NCBI GenBank assembly: GCA_964523975.1
Contig: CAZGBM010000011.1
Span: forward strand, 1 to 38,786
Source: JAFGHJ01 sp964523975
Lineage (GTDB): Bacteria > Hydrothermota > UBA3072
Length of the DNA: 38,786 nucleotides
Reading direction: 5' to 3'
This document shows, one piece after another, positions 38,033 to 38,786 of the stretch. Position numbers and translations under genes: made by a program. The notes beneath the pieces are model-generated. The model did not search any database. It was not told the origin of the DNA and worked only from the letters and a program-made list of their open reading frames with translations. The stretch's first letter is position 1. The number at the start of each line of letters is the position of its first letter.

Positions 38033-38786
38033 AATAACCTAATCTTTTGACTTCTTCCTTTGCTTTTCTCCAGTTTTTTTTAACTTCTACCCAGGTTTTC
38101 ATGTATACCTGTTGCCCGAGAAATTCTTCTATTTTCTTTCGTGCTTCACTTACAACTTTCTTCAATTTCTCCCCGCCTTTTCCTATTATGATACCTTTTT
38201 GAGATTCTCTCTCCACGAAAATTTTTATATCTATCCGATTATTCTCCATATTTTCTACTTTAACGGCAACCGAATAGGGAATTTCCTGGGAGTACTCTTC
38301 AAGTATTCTTTCTCTGATGATTTCCTCTATAAAAAAGCGTTCGGGTCGATCGGATAAGTCATCTTCGGGGTAAAACGGTTCCCCTTCGGGCAGGTATTCC
38401 AGTATAGAGGATATTATCTCCTCGACGTTGTCTCCTCTTAAAGCGGATATAGAAAAAATTTTCTTGAAAGACTTAGGGTCGATGGTTTCTTTTATCTCAT
38501 TTAATTCTTCTTCAGTGATTAAATCTATCTTGTTTATTATTAAAAAAAGAGGTTTGGAATCGGTTAAAAGGGATTCCGATATACCTGACCGTTCCCGATT
38601 GTCGATCATTACCATTATAACGTCGGCATCGTTTATAGCCGTCTTTATCTGGTATTGCATTGCGTTTTCCAGTTCGTTCCCCGGTTCGAATTGTCCGGGT
38701 GTATCTGCAAAGATAATCTGATTATCTTCTTTGGTCCATATTCCGAGGATTCTGTGCCTTGTCGTTTGAGGTTTGTTTGTGATAAT
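38025..38786 (-). CDS. era: GTPase Era, 5' part outside the window
   Basis: 253 residues are visible; the gene runs off the window end on its 5' side. Seen: KPQTTRHRILGI (switch/G2 region), DTPGQ (G3), NKID (G4), SALRGDNVEEI (G5), and the C-terminal KH domain with GKGGEKLKKVVSEARKKIE. Era binds 16S rRNA near its 3' end and is needed to mature the 30S subunit. First visible gene of the operon era, 44-residue gene, envC-like, holB, ricT, metG. The Met at 38660 is internal, not the start. Confidence 0.95.
   Translation of the reverse strand: MITNKPQTTRHRILGIWTKEDNQIIFADTPGQFEPGNELENAMQYQIKTAINDADVIMVMIDNRERSGISESLLTDSKPLFLIINKIDLITEEELNEIKETIDPKSFKKIFSISALRGDNVEEIISSILEYLPEGEPFYPEDDLSDRPERFFIEEIIRERILEEYSQEIPYSVAVKVENMENNRIDIKIFVERESQKGIIIGKGGEKLKKVVSEARKKIEEFLGQQVYMKTWVEVKKNWRKAKEEVKRLGYYE

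Overview
This is one contig piece of an AT-rich bacterial genome, with a 100-base run of N (3214-3313) that looks like a scaffold join. Lnt, several lipobox proteins, secreted glycosidases and an EnvC/NlpD-type protein indicate a two-membrane (diderm) envelope. The gene mix (RicT, a Bacteroidetes-like MetRS, an archaeal-type UbiA prenyltransferase, a DpsL ferritin, many short intergenic repeats) suggests an uncultivated anaerobe of the FCB or neighbouring candidate phyla. That placement is inference; there is no rRNA gene here to test it.

Layout. 1-497: only degenerate repeats. 498-2410 (minus): a DUF3419/BtaA-like SAM-dependent lipid head-group enzyme plus a squalene/phytoene-synthase-like protein. 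2651-3158: an RRM RNA-binding protein with a strong promoter and a long leader. 3314-6313 (minus): a membrane protein cut by the gap, a flavodoxin-like quinone reductase, a lipoprotein, MscL with a zinc-ribbon tail, and YgjV. 6446-10281 (minus): a secreted GH67 alpha-glucuronidase and a GH35-like glycosidase. 10404-11589: a Fur/PerR regulator under a palindromic operator, and DpsL. 11682-11858 (minus): a 58-residue membrane protein. 11948-16173: an arsenic operon arsR, arsP, thioredoxin (arsE-like), arsF, arsG, acr3. 16443-18032: a DEAD-box RNA helicase. 18033-18532: nested repeats.

18533-24359: an orphan sugar-binding protein, a second RRM gene that shares promoter, leader and start-site sequence with the first, a B12-type radical SAM enzyme, an exported metallo-beta-lactamase-fold hydrolase and a MATE exporter. 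24667-31292: a tightly packed plus-strand run of transglutaminase-like protein, ABC ATPase, purN, Gfo/Idh/MocA oxidoreductase, lnt and CCA-adding enzyme, followed by a lipoprotein gene. 32143-38786 (minus): era (cut by the window end), a 44-residue protein, an EnvC-like factor, holB, ricT and metG form one overlapping operon; ubiA follows behind a repeat element.

The most unusual signals are non-coding. First, the two RRM genes carry homologous promoters and leaders of about 165-175 nt ending in an identical block that can fold over the ribosome binding site and start codon; this could be a temperature- or protein-responsive switch. Second, short hairpin cassettes (33-44 nt) sit at the same point of CACAGAG-type intergenic repeats in three places, with compensatory stem changes. 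Small palindromic MITE-like elements built from the same motifs fill most gaps between operons. The archaeal-type prenyltransferase and the BtaA/phytoene-synthase pair hint at unusual membrane lipids.
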